Below are positions 1 to 11,469 of a stretch of 64,000 nt of DNA, in pieces. The notes beneath the pieces are model-generated. The model saw only the letters and a list, made by a program, of their open reading frames with translations. It was not told the DNA's origin and did not search any database. The stretch is taken from positions 62,001 to 126,000 of the forward strand of contig VZSF01001076.1 of the NCBI GenBank assembly GCA_013398295.1, in the 5' to 3' direction. The DNA comes from Chionis minor. Lineage: Eukaryota > Chordata > Aves > Charadriiformes > Chionididae. Positions within the stretch are counted from its first letter, which is position 1. Each line of letters opens with the position of its first letter. A program made the position numbers and the translations under genes.

Positions 1-1270
1 GCTTTAACCGGGGGGGCAAGATGGAGCCTCCAACAGGCCTCCGACTGTTGAATGGCCCAGCGTATTGTAGTGGAAATGCCTTATATAAATTACTGAATGA
101 TGACATGCAAAAGTGGTTTGAATCGTTAACTCCAATCTGTTTGCAGGCAAAAAAAGTACCTCCAGTGAGCAAGGTTCTCCATCTTGTTTGTGTTCATTTG
201 TGATGACTGATCAGATTCCCTGCCCCCTCCTAAACTTGCTAGTGCTCCCCACCCCTCCTTTGTCCATGAATATTGCATAAAATGAATCGAGGCAAGCAGC
301 TCTGTTAACTTCCCAGCAGTCTTGAGCTTCCTTTTGGTCTGGGGAAAAAGTGGAAACACAAACGGTGCTGTGCGTACATGGTATCGGGCCTTACGGCAGC
401 AGAGCCCTCTCCCCAGGGGATCTCTGTCAAGGGGGGGGTCACTCTCCCCTCCCTCCTTGCCTTCATTCATGCGGCCTGTTTCAGCTCTTCATGCCATTTA
501 CTCAACAGATTTCAGCTGGACCCCCTCAGCCGCAGCAGTGTCTAAAACGTGCAGGGGTGCAGAAAAACCCAGGGTGACTTGGCACGGTGAACACCTTAGG
601 GGCGGTGGGTGCTCAGGGCTGCATTCCCCCAGGGCCTGGCTCCCACCAGCTTTTTGAGGGCGGCAGGGACATGCCTGTCCCAGCAGAGCTGTAAAGGACC
701 CACGGGGAGCTCCTGGCACCTTGCAGGCAGTGCCGCCCAGAGGTCCCTGGAGAGGGGCTTCCAGGGCTGGGGTGCTTTCTCTGTGAGCCTCCTCCTTACG
801 CAGCGCTGGTGTTGCAGTGCACGTGGTTTGTGATGTGGAATCCCACCCCTTTGCCCCCTCCCCAGCCAGCTGCAAATTAAAACAGATGTGAAATACTGGC
901 GTGCGCTTGCTGCCTTTTCAGATCAGCCCAAGCCATGTCAGCAGGTGATACCATCATGTTTCCAAAGTCAGTTCAATCTCCCTCGGTCAAACGGTTCCCT
1001 CACTTTGACCAAGTTCACTCCCATGGACTTTAGCAAGCGCACAGTGGTGTGTCAGAGAGAATGTGGCACCCTGTCTTTCAAACCAAAATCACCAAAGACA
1101 AAACAGAAGGTCACTTCAAGATTTTTATTCCCAGTTCTCCCCCGCTCCTCGAGCCCTGACATCCCCAGCATTGCCCAGCTGCCTGTGTGTGAAAAATATC
1201 TTGTGGAAATTTGAAACTCTTTGAAGATGTATTGTGTGGAATGTAATAAAATGATGATATTTTTATACAA
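1..1270 (+). other. NRP2: NRP2 intronic DNA, possibly the 3'UTR of an alternative NRP2 terminal exon
   Basis: This stretch lies upstream of the last NRP2 exons and has no convincing coding exon. It ends in a strong-looking polyadenylation site at 1245. NRP2 is known in mammals to have a b-type isoform with a different transmembrane and cytoplasmic end made from an alternative terminal exon. I looked for that b-type coding sequence here and did not see it. The stretch could therefore be the trailing 3'UTR of that isoform, with its coding part just upstream of the window, or simply intron. The choice between the two is inference. Confidence 0.35.
1245..1250 (+). terminator. Candidate internal NRP2 polyadenylation signal (AATAAA)
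   Basis: A canonical AATAAA is preceded within 30 bases by two TGTA motifs, the preferred site of cleavage factor Im. It is followed by a T-rich and G/T-rich stretch ending near 1290, as expected of a downstream element. All three parts of a vertebrate poly(A) site are present in the right order on the NRP2 sense strand. Use of the site would truncate NRP2 transcripts before the last two exons in this window. Confidence 0.45.
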
Positions 1271-4200
1271 ATATCTGGGGTTTTTCTTCCTTCTTCTTCC
1301 TTTGCTCACAAGTACACTCGATTGAAGCAAAGTGGTGTTTCAGAACTTCACGTTTCCTTTCAGGGCATGAGAGCTATATCCTGTAGGAAAGTGAAGCTCC
1401 TGTTCCTGCTACATGCAGACCTGTGACTAACACCAGCTCCTGGCAGCACCGCTGGTGTGTGTACCCTGCCTTGCCACACTCAGGATCGGGCCATTAATAG
1501 TGGCTTTTAGATCCATTATGTTTGTACCAGTCCTTAGTGGGAGTTTTGGGCGGCTGGCCTGACACTTAGGATTGTTTGGGGATTTCACTGACGTTGCTTA
1601 AGTGCTAAATTGCTCAATGTGATTATGCAGAATTTCTCCAGCGGGAGCCCCTGGAGACAGGACATCCGACTTCCAGGGCCCCAGGGGCCGGCTTGGCTTC
1701 CAGCTCAGTTGAGCCATGCACTCCTTCCCCAAGCACAATGAGAACTGGGTAAGCCATTACCAAAATTAATAATGAAAATGGCAACACGTTCCTCTACTGC
1801 AAAGTCCTTGCTGGCCCTCTGCGTGTCAGACTGTGGAGGAGAGCTGTGCAGGAGCAGTCTGGGTGCCACGGCACCGAGGGCTTGGAGAGGTGTCAGTCCC
1901 CTGCCTTCCCTCCACTCAAGTCCTCTCCACTTGTTACAGGGACCTTTGCTACAGCATTTGTCCTTCCTATCTTCTTCAGGTGCACCTTTCGCCCCTTTAG
2001 AGGAGTCAGCAGCATCACATTTCATGTGAAGTATATTTTGCTGCCAGTTTGAGAGGTTTTTTCTTTCCCTCCTGCATTTATTTTCCTTCTGTCATACTCT
2101 TTACCCTGGCGTACAGCTCAGATTTGCAGTGAAACTTCCTGGCTTTGGTAGGAATTCAGGCCATCAACAAAAAAACAATTCAAATGCGATCCCTTGCTTT
2201 GGCTGTTCAAACACAAGCAAAGCTGAGGACTCATGCCACTTTTTTTTTTTTTTTTGCTCTAATTGTACAGCAAAGCCCATACACTTGTAATTTGCATTTT
2301 GTACACTTCAGTGACTGTCCAAGCAAAATTCAAAACAAATATGCACATGCGAAAAACAGGGAGGGAGAGACTGGCTGATGGCTTCCCAACGAGGAGGAAA
2401 AAAATTCTGTTAAGTAAACACATGAAAAGGGAGGAATCGTTCAGGGTTTAATTATTCCGTATGTGCGCCGCAGACAGATTGACCGGCAAGTTGGGTGCTG
2501 CTCAGTCTGCATCACATCATAGTGAAGAAAGAGGCTAAAATTAGCACTCTTTGTTTAAAAAAAATAAATACAACTTAGTGTGATTTTGGTGAAACCTTCT
2601 TTGCAGGTACCTTCAGGCATTTAAGAGTCTACCTTTTTTTTAAAAAAAGGGTAAACTTTTTGGAGTAGCAGGAGAGGCTCCGTATTTCAGCGGTTGGTTC
2701 TAGGGGTGGAAGCCTGATGTCTCCTGCACGCCATAGGGAGGGTCCTGACACGGCTCCCCTGGTTGTATGTGGGATGATGGTGTGTTTTTATCTCCACAGT
2801 TGCTGCCGTAGGGAAAGTTGCTGTAGGGAAAGCGGCTCAGTGCAGCTGGTGGGAGAGGTCCCATGGGCGCTCTCTGTAAAGGCAATGGCAAAGAGGGCTG
2901 TGCAAGAGGGAGTGATGGCCCGGCAAAGCACAGGCCACCGTGGGCTGGGCTGTGCTGCACCTTGCCCGGGCAACATCGGTGTGCCCGAGATGGGGGTCGG
3001 CCAGGAGCAGGCTGCAAAGCACGGTGCTTTTTCAGCCAGCCTGGAGACTGGATGCGCAGCCGGGCCAGCCTCCTGCCGGGACAAGCGCCTGCGAGATATG
3101 ACACTTGGCACAGGGAACTCAGGGCTTGGCTTTTTCCTGGGCAGGGACGGGTTGCAATGCCTCTGCTGGGAATGCAAGGGAATGAGGTAGAAACCGTATT
3201 GTGTACAGGGCTCTGTTGGGATTTTTGGCCTTCTAGAAAACCTGTAAAAACCTGCTGACTCCGTCGGGGCTGCTCCAGCTTACCCCGTGTCAGGGCAGCA
3301 GAGCTTGGCACGCCAGCTCCAGGCGAGGGCCCCGAGGCAAGCTCGGACAGCCTCTTGGCTTTCCGCCACAGCTCCTCCATCAGCGGCTTTGGCGGCTCTT
3401 AGCAGCGATTGCAGGCGCGACTGCCAGTTTGAGGAATAGTGTCGTTAGCCATTGCCGCTGTAAAAACAAACAGCAATATCGGGGAGGGTGATAAACATAC
3501 CAGGATGCAGCAGAGCTGCCGGTTTCTCCCCCGGCTCTGAGCCCTTGCATGGTGGCGGTGGGCTCGCGCCAAGGGGCTGCTTGGTTTGGGACTGGTGAGC
3601 TCCCGCACAGAGCACCAAGTCCAAACGGTCGCTTCTTACCTGGGTAGTCCAGTGTGAAGAGAGAGAGAGAGGAAAACCATGCTGTATAATACCACTGTAA
3701 TGCCATATGCGTGCACGCCGCCGCCACTGTTTCCCTGGCCTTGTGCCGGCGACAACAAGAGATGCAAAAGCAGGACGCGCCGGGGAAAGGGTCAGGCTGC
3801 AACGGGGGACATGGCTGCTGCAGGGAGGGTTTGGCAGGGTCCCTGTGTTGGGCAGCCACCTTGGCCATCTGCCGTGCGTGCAGCGAGGGCAGGGTGCCAC
3901 GCGTCAGAGGGCAGCACCGAGGCTGGAAATAGCTGCCTGCTGACATGCGCCTCCGCACCATGTGCCAGCCTGGCTTCCAGTCACCTGAGCACTTTTTGGG
4001 GGGTGGGGGTGTCTTCACCTGCCCAGCCATGCAGCCCCTACCTATGGGAAGGCCCAGAGGCCCCCTGCTTTGAAGATGGTGCTGTGGTGTGCACCAGGGA
4101 CCATCACGGGGCAGCCCCAAGGCAATCTGAGGTTAAGGTCCTGGGGTTCTCGTGCTGCAGAGGGCTGCCGGGCCAAGGGAGAGGCTGCGTGTTTGCTTTC

Positions 4201-7200
4201 TTTAATGCTCAGCTGTAGCCAAAGCACTGTTTTAATTTGAAATTTGGCAGGGATTTAGGCCTTTTGTAAACTAAATTCATTCTGTGTTTCTGGAGGAGTG
4301 GGGAAGAGAGAAGTGAGGCAGATCTTCGGCTGGAAATAGAGCAATGGGGGATCAGAAGGAGTGTTTCTGCCTGGTGCCGGTGCTGCTGCTTTGAGAAGCG
4401 CTTCCCTGTTCACCAAGGGTGGGAGGTGTCGCCCCTCCAGCCCCCGGGGCTCCCAGCCGGAGGAGCAGCGCTGCGCCGCCGCCGCCAAAAGGAGCGGTGT
4501 CAAGGCGAGGCCACGGCGGCTGCTCTGCTGTGTCAAAACAAAATGATGTGTGTTGGAGTCACGCTATTGCTGCGGAGAGAAAAGGGCTGGGAATGAGCAA
4601 AGGGAGAAAAGAGGAGATGAGAGCGGCGCTGGAGCTCTGCCTCTCTCTGCCAAGGCTGGTGAGCGGTAATTTCTGACCCCGTTTTACTGAGCTTAGCTGG
4701 GTTTAATGTTTCAGGCCCTTGTGGGCACTGTTCGGCAGCAGAGCAGCTCTGCACCTCTGATGCTCCCCTTGCCAGCCAGGATAACACTGACCAAGATGGA
4801 TGTTGTAGCAGCAGGAGAGAGGAGCGAGCATGTAGGAGGGCACTTACTGTTTTTCGGGGAACTGAGCAGCACACGGTTGTTTCCCCACTGTGGAGAGGGC
4901 CAGAGGGCAGCCAGCCACCCCTTTTTTGTACCAGGAGGCACAGCTGCAGATGTTATTGGGGAGTGAAAGACAGTAGGTAGCAGAGCCCACAAGCCACCAT
5001 CACCTGGTGCATCCCTGGTCCGCTCCAGAGCCTGCGGACCCTGCAGGAAGCAGGGAGCGGCAGCACGGGTATGGCGAGAGTACATCCCAGGCGCTCTCCA
5101 GGCAAGGCTTCCTTGTGCCAGAGGAGCTGTGGGTAGGCAACGAAACGGGCTGGAAATTGCTGCAAGTTTGATAAATCATTTTGGAAAGGCACCTCTTGCT
5201 GAGAGGCTCATTTTGTTCACACAGAAAGAGCCTGAGAGGCGCCATGGCCACCAACTGCAAATGCCTGTGTGTAGAGAGATGCGTGGTGGTAGGCAGAGCT
5301 CTGCCCTGGGATGGGGGGACCCAGCAGGAGGCAGCACTCGGTGCCTGGTCTTAAACCAGACAAAGTCAGTCTAGAAAGAAACAGCAGGTTTTTTCTCAAT
5401 GGTAGTCATTTGCCTTGGAGGAATGTCTCTAGGCTCCAGCAATTGGGGACCGGGTCTCCTCTCCAAAGCAATAAATAGCTCTTCGCTTGCTGCAGGGGTC
5501 TCTGCCAGTGGCGTTGGGCACTGCTGGCGAGCCTGTGCAGGCAGGCTGGTGTTGAGCAAGCACGATGCTGGGAAGTACATGCTGGTCCGTATGATGCACT
5601 GACCTCAGTTTTGCAGAGGTGAGCTGCCTTGGGCAGGTTTGGAGAGCTTTCCTGCAAGAGGCACGTGTATGTCTGTGATACGGCACTGGAGAACCTTGTC
5701 TGCTCTTGTGCCTCCCACATCCGCCCTGGCGAGGTGTATCGAGCACATGTCACCCCCCTTCCAGTAACCCCCTCCCTGCCCCAATCCCTCCCGCCCCTGC
5801 TACTATTTTAAAACAGATGTACATTAAAGCTCCTTAATCTCTGGAAATACTAATTCTCTCCTGCTCTCCCTCCATGTCAGTTCATACCAATGCGGTACTT
5901 AAGTTGCTCCTTGTCTTTGATTAGAATCTCGTCTTTCTTTTTCAGGTCCCATAAATTAGCCTTTTAGCTGGCAGTGCTCTCAGATCCAGCAGATAACAGC
6001 CTTTTCTCAGCATCCGGCTGTTTCCAACAGCATCGCTAACATCATCTTTTGGGCTAGGTACTCACAGCCATCATTCAGCACACATGCTTTAAAAAGGGCC
6101 TTTCGCTCAGGAGAAAATGCTCCCCCTGTTTAAATACAGTTCCCCCTAACTTTCTTGCCTACCCTTCTCCAGCATACTTTTTTTTGCTTTTAAAATGCAA
6201 AGTAAATTGTTCCTGAAAGCTGCCCTTTAAGGAAGCAGCTCTCCACAGCACAGGGTTGATGCACCTTTTTCCCATTCTGCCCAGCAGCTTGCAGGACTTT
6301 TCTGGGGACCACTTTCCAAGGCACTCACTTGCTCCACTTGCGACAATATTGCTAAGATTTGTCACAAAGGAGCCTAATTAATGACAAATAGCAGGCTAGT
6401 TTCTGTGACGGGAAATCATCTCCACTAGGAACAGAACTGAGACCACCAGCTTCAATTCCCACAGACAGCCACACAGCCAGAGCTGAATTTGTTAATGACT
6501 CGAGAAACCCCAGTATAGAAAAAGAAACGCCAAGTTGTATTTTTCCAAAGGCAGCGTAGAGCCCTGCGTGACAACATACAATCTGATAGTGATGAAATTG
6601 CATGTGGGGAACAGAAGAACTAGGGCCTACCGTGGGCCTGAGGAGGAAGGAGAATGGGTGAGGAGGAAGATAGCATTTAAGCAGGACTTGGAGTCATATT
6701 AGCATGGGGAATTGAGAAAATAGCTGGCAGAGTAAATAGATTTTGGGCTGGGCTTTTTGTGTAAATGTTCTCTCTTTTCAAGTTTTCCCAGCGCTCCTTC
6801 CTTTCAGTCTGGAAGAACTGGTGTTCTTTTGAAAGTGTTGATTAACCGATACTTTGTTTTTTCTGGCTTTTCCCTCAAGGCTACCCTGGGAAATAAAAAA
6901 GCACCACATTGCTAGCTTGTTCTCACACAAAATTTAGAGGAGCTACGGTAGGGAAAGGCAAAATTCTTCCAACAGCCTTTCCCTACACACGGGCTCCGTG
7001 GGCAGACCATGGTCCAATTTTGACCTTTGCTTGTGTTCGAGCAACCTAGTTTCTGTAGGGTTGTGGGGGTGACACGGATGGCAAATTTCACTGCCTTTCT
7101 TCTGATGGAAGACTAGCAAAGCAGACATCTCCGGGTGTGAACTGCTTTGCCAGTTATTTTTCCACATGTTCGGCTCTAAATGTTTGCAAGAGGCCCTCAG

Positions 7201-8823
7201 GCAGTTCTCCCAGCCCTAAGATGTTGCCATCTGGGCCTGTCAGTTCTGGAAGTGTTGAGAAATCATGTGAACTCGCTGTTAAAGTGAGGATTTACAGAAG
7301 ATGGTGTGCACCTATGGTTCTTCAACAAGCTACCAGCAGCCTCAAGTCAGCTTAATTACCCAGCTCGCTAGATGCACAGCTCATCATCAGGAGGGGCAAG
7401 TGTTGGGGTTTCTGTGTTCCTGTTGCCAGGTTCACTTGAAAATTCAAAGAAATCCCTTAATGCTTTGAGTGTGAAGGACAAAAGACAATTCTGCCCAAAG
7501 AATGGGTCTTTGGAAGGTATCATTGGTACCAGCATAGAGGATCTCTGCAGTCAAGTGTCAGGTGGCGCCGGGGCAGCGTGAGCGTTCGGCAGAGCCCCCT
7601 GCTCTGGAAGTGAACCTTGGAATGTCGCAGGCAGGGATTGCCTGATACCATTGCCTGTGATACCAAAAAAATGGATTTGACAATTCAAGCGGCCTTTTCA
7701 AGTCCTAAATCTCTGTGCAAATATGCGCAAATATTCTTCTATAAGGTTTTGAATAATTTCTTTGCACGTGGCCTTTTAGGCACAAGTTTAGGCTTTTCGA
7801 TTTCGGTTGTTTTATAAGTAACCTCTTTAAACTCTCTTGCCATTTTTGCACAAGATGCTCAGTAGCCCTGGTTTTCAACAACAACTCAAGGGTGTGACTT
7901 CTATCACTTTCTAGTGGTCCCTGATTTTCTGCATTCCTGATCATTTTGAGGTGCCTTCTCTGCTGAGCACCCAAAGTTACAGGCAGCTTTGAAAAATATA
8001 AGCAGATTGAAATGAAAGGGCATTTTCTTTTGGAAAAGCGAAAAAGAGCCATGGTAGACATAATGCCAGGAAGACTGCACAGGAAAATAAGTTACTTCTG
8101 CTCAGATTACAGTGTGTGCATTTGGCTACCAATGCTTGATCTGTGCTGAACAATAAAAAGAAATGTCACCACTAAAAGGAATTTGGATCAGAGAAATGTT
8201 AACATAAATGCCTAGATATGGACACCCATTTGCCACTCTCCCCATTTCAACCATCTTTTGCATTAAAACATATAATGATGATACATGACTTCTTCAAATT
8301 ACTGTGAATTTATCTGAAACCCAAAGAGAAACTGGGTCATTGAAACTCTGTGTCCAGTAAGATGTATGGGAAAAGATGAAAAGTAGTGTGTGCTAAATGG
8401 ATCTAGCATTACTGGCAAGTAATGACAGTCACTAAGATCCTATTCAAAGTTGTAAGGATAATACCCGTGAGCATGTTAATAGTGAATTATAGCCATTATG
8501 CAGGCACCAATGACAATATTTTAGTACTATTCAAGTTATCTGGTTTCTTTGCTTTTTGCCTGCTCTCTTTTCTTCTTAAAAGCTGGTCATTTGGTGATCT
8601 TGAAACGTGATGTAGTGGGAAGATCCTGTTCTCTTGAGTGTGCAAGAGTATTCACTGAAATAGGCCAGAGGAAGAGGAGTTCTTCCTCCTTCCATGAGGA
8701 AGAGCCTTGCCATAGTTTAACTATTGCTTTCTTCTGGCCAGTCTCGCAGTCCAGTGATCAGTGCTAATAATGCCCCCAAAGGGCCTCTTTAAACAAACAG
8801 TGCTTCCCATTTTGTTGTTCTAG
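1271..8823 (+). other. NRP2: NRP2 intron (no supported exon)
   Basis: This is intronic sequence between an upstream NRP2 exon (outside the window or before 1270) and the stalk exon at 8824. GC-rich blocks at about 2700-4130 hold two neighbouring long minus-strand open frames without any recognisable domain or codon-level signature. They are treated as chance openings. The 3' end has a usable acceptor, with a pyrimidine-rich run ending in TAG at 8821-8823. No tandem repeat or transposon was recognised in it. Confidence 0.6.
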
Positions 8824-8892
8824 TGAACTTCCCAAGAATGGAGGATGACTTCCCGATCTCTGAGCAAGACTTTGAAGACAGTGATGATCCAG
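8824..8892 (+). CDS. NRP2: Neuropilin-2 acidic stalk exon, probably alternatively spliced (23 codons)
   Basis: This exon encodes part of the extracellular juxtamembrane stalk of neuropilin-2. It begins after TAG at 8821-8823 and ends at the CAG/GT junction at 8892-8893. Intron phase is 1 at both ends, so skipping its 69 nt keeps the frame. The residues start V-N-F-P and are strongly acidic, with runs such as EDD and EDSDDP. Mammalian NRP2 has an optional insert of 17 or 22 residues at this position (the a0, a17 and a22 forms). That insert begins with GENFK or VDIP and is also acidic, so this exon is very likely its counterpart, though poorly conserved and one residue longer than the 22-residue form. 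The mammalian 5-residue option depends on a second acceptor 15 nt downstream, and I see no in-frame AG there. The last codon is completed by the next exon. The exon call rests on splice phase and position, not on strong similarity. Confidence 0.72.
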
Positions 8893-9516
8893 GTTGGTAC
8901 CGAAATTCAACGTGGGCAATTTATCTGGGGGAACTTGTGTTTCAGTGTCAGATGCTACAATTACTCACAAACCTCAGCTTTAATGGGTGTTAAAAGCTAG
9001 AAGACGCTTGAGAACATACACTCAAGTGATGGCTTAGTGCCTGGACAAAGATATTAGTTTTCTTTTCTTGTTTTCCTTTTTAAACAACCAGCAACCTTGC
9101 TAAGTCAATATATTGTATTTGTGTTAGGACAAGTGAAACTGATCTTTCAGGCATTAATTGCTGCTTGTGTGGCATTTTGACTTGTAAATGGAAAAAATTA
9201 AGTCCAGGAGCTGTGACAGATTGTTTCCACAGTTTTGAACCCAATGGCACTTGAAGAGCCAGAGTTTCAGTGGGTGCAAAATACTAGCATGCTGTTTACA
9301 TAGCCTGAGATATAAAAGTGAATTAGGGTGCCTAGTTTTCTTGGCTTTCTTAGGTACTTTGCATTACTTTTAAACCTGGGTTAGCAAATCCTGCTGAGAT
9401 ATACCCATGGAGGAGGTTATACTCCTGTGAGGCCATCACAACTCCAACTGAGAAATGTGTAATGGTAGGGGGAGAAAAAAGTGATCCCTGGATAATAAGT
9501 GCCCATTCTACTGCAG
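8893..9516 (+). other. NRP2: NRP2 last intron (624 nt)
   Basis: A short intron running from the donor GTTGGT at 8893 to an acceptor ending CTGCAG at 9511-9516. The acceptor is preceded by a pyrimidine-containing run. Both flanking junctions are phase 1, so the exons join in frame. Nothing else was recognised inside it. Confidence 0.65.
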
Positions 9517-9821
9517 ATTACTTTGGATCGGATAGGAACGACACACTGTTCTCTACTAACTCTCCAGGAACCCCGAAGCTGGACAAAGAAAAAAGCTGGC
9601 TTTACACCCTGGATCCCATCCTGGTGACCATCATAGCAATGAGTTCCCTCGGCGTCCTCCTTGGGGCCATCTGCGCTGGTCTGCTCCTCTACTGCACGTG
9701 CTCGTACGCTGGGCTGTCCTCACGGAGCTCCACCACACTGGAGAACTACAACTTCGAGCTGTATGACGGCATCAAGCACAAGGTCAAGATGAACCACCAG
9801 AAGTGCTGCTCAGAGGCCTGA
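9517..9821 (+). CDS. NRP2: Neuropilin-2 terminal coding exon, a-type (stalk end, transmembrane helix, cytoplasmic tail)
   Basis: This is the C-terminal end of neuropilin-2, a single-pass co-receptor for class 3 semaphorins and VEGF family ligands. The first two bases complete an Asp codon. About 33 stalk residues follow, with an N-D-T glycosylation sequon and a D-K-E-K-S-W-L-Y-T-L-D-P segment that matches mammalian NRP2. The helix starts at 9618 (I-L-V-T-I-I-A-M) and contains the GVLLG and GAICAG small-residue motifs linked to neuropilin dimerisation. The tail has LENYNFELYDG and ends CCSEA, the PDZ-binding S-E-A type that binds GIPC/synectin in neuropilins. The stop is TGA at 9819-9821. The YCTCSY motif and the CCSEA end are NRP2-type rather than NRP1-type. 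I chose 9517 as exon start because the stretch from the split Asp to KEKSW then has the same length as in mammals. A second in-frame acceptor would start the exon at 9568. Upstream CUB, F5/8-type and MAM domains lie outside the window. Confidence 0.95.
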
Positions 9822-10235
9822 CGGGTGCCCTGGGGATCACCCTCGGCATTGCGCCCAGTGAGGTGGGCTGGCGGGGGGTTAATTCTTTTGCTGTTTTCTA
9901 TGGGAACTGAATGCCATAACAGGGAATGAGGGGTGCAGGAGGAGCGAGGGGAGGCACTGCTCCTGCCGCCAGGTCCCACTGGCAGGTCACGCTCCGCCAG
10001 GACCGAGCAGGCGTTCCCTCAAACCGGACTGTGCCGGGCGAGGGGGGACCAAGACCCTTGTTTGTTGGTTCATCTTCATTTTCTGCTGATGTGAGTGGCT
10101 GGGATGTGGTGAGGGAGACTGGTTTACCTTTTGGATGTGAGAAACTAAATGTTGGTCATTATTTCCCACCTCCTTTCTCTGGGGAGTTGCTGAGAAGGCT
10201 GAGGGATTTCTTTAGCCACCCTGTCTTTAGAAATA

Positions 10236-10253
10236 ACACACACACACACACAC
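10236..10253. repeat. (AC)9 microsatellite in the NRP2 3'UTR
   Basis: An uninterrupted AC dinucleotide tract is read directly from the sequence. It may be length-polymorphic. Confidence 0.95.
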
Positions 10254-10463
10254 GGAGACCCTGTCCATTTTAGATCCCGTCCAGATACCGCTTTGGCTGT
10301 AGGGATTTGTGCACTTCACACTAAGTCCAGGAAGCTGCAGTTTCCAGTCCTGAAAAAGGAAGCATGTTGTTACCTTCAACTTTCCTTCTCCTGGTAGGAA
10401 GGAAAGGTGGGATACTGGGTTTAGTGTTGATGGTAACAGCAGCACTTTCTGAAGTCATTAAGA

Positions 10464-10469
10464 AATAAA
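10464..10469 (+). terminator. Possible proximal NRP2 poly(A) signal
   Basis: An AATAAA hexamer about 640 bases after the NRP2 stop. The downstream sequence is not clearly GT-rich. A second hexamer at 10686-10691 is also possible. Either would give a short-UTR NRP2 mRNA, but the surrounding elements are weaker than at 12995. Confidence 0.25.
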
Positions 10470-10685
10470 ATAGAAAGGAAACCCTATGTGCAGAAGCGCC
10501 TCTTTGAGAGAAGCTGAAGAGCCTTAAAGTGATTTGTGAATAAGAGCCATTTATTAAATCCAGATCTTGGATTGCAACAGCTGAGGCCTCCATCAGGAAG
10601 GCCTTTCTTTCAATCTCCCACCCCTCTTGATCCTGCCCTTTTTCTTTTTTTTTCTTTTTTTTGCTATAATGAGAAAATTGCAGCA

Positions 10686-10691
10686 AATAAA
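10686..10691 (+). terminator. Possible second proximal NRP2 poly(A) signal
   Basis: An AATAAA hexamer just downstream of a T-rich run in the NRP2 3'UTR. No clear GT-rich downstream element follows, so this is only a weak candidate. Confidence 0.2.
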
Positions 10692-11452
10692 AGATAGAGC
10701 CGGTCAGCTCCCGGCGCTCAGGCGACAGCTTTGGAAAGGGGGCCTCTCCGAAGTGCCAGGGAGGGAAAATGAACAGGGAGGGGTGCCCACAGCCCTGGGA
10801 CCCTGGCCATGGTGACCACTGGTCCCCCTCGCCTTCACGTTGCTCCTCTTCTCCCTGGAGCTGGCGGGCGCGAGCTGGCACCGTCAGCACCGATGGACCA
10901 AACTGCTGCCGTCGTATCCCCTTTGGAGCAAAGCTGCGCTGCTCCTGATCAGTAGCAAAAACCTGAAGTTTTATTTATGAGCTGTGTTTTATTTTACTTT
11001 GAACAAGTGCCTTAGAAGAAGTATTTTTCCTCCATTTGATGACCAGTGCTGTATCAAACAACAAGTGAGGCCTTCATCCTTCCCCGGCAAAACGCTCTTC
11101 TTCACCGCTCTCTACCGGGTAGAGCTTGGCTGAAGAAGCGTGGTCCTTCTACTTTCAAGTGGTCTGGCTACATTATCTGGCAGCTAATACCTCTCCACTT
11201 ACCACTGTGCCGTGGGAGAGGAGTTTTATGAAAACAATTTAATGGAGAAAAAGAGTTCAAATGCTGGGCCCCAAACCAATGCCTTCATTTCCAATTCAGT
11301 ACAGACAGCTCGCCCCTATCAACTCACACATATACAAGTGAGAAACCTTTCCAGCACATTGGGTTTGCTTTTCTAGGGGCTCTTTGGAAGGACCTGACAT
11401 GTCCTGATTTTACATTTTGCCTAGCAAATAGTTTGGGTTGGGGGATGGATTC

Positions 11453-11469
11453 TTTTTTTTTTTTTTTTT
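11453..11469. repeat. T17 homopolymer
   Basis: An uninterrupted run of 17 T within the NRP2 3'UTR. It could be a remnant of a retroposed tail on the opposite strand, but no body of an element was recognised beside it. Confidence 0.9.

Noticed and set aside
2700..4120. Two adjacent minus-strand open frames of 226 and 246 codons inside the NRP2 intron
   Set aside because: They are high in Pro, Ser, Gly, Ala and Cys, as expected from random GC-rich DNA. No domain is seen, and several shadow frames are equally open.
1..8823. Search for the NRP2 b-type transmembrane/cytoplasmic exon
   Set aside because: No sequence encoding a second hydrophobic helix with the b-type tail was found. It is probably upstream of the window.
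9462..9516. Extension of the NRP2 last exon upstream to the ATG at 9462
   Set aside because: The frame is open, but a good acceptor ends at 9516. The mammalian stalk length matches an exon start at 9517, so the upstream residues are intronic.
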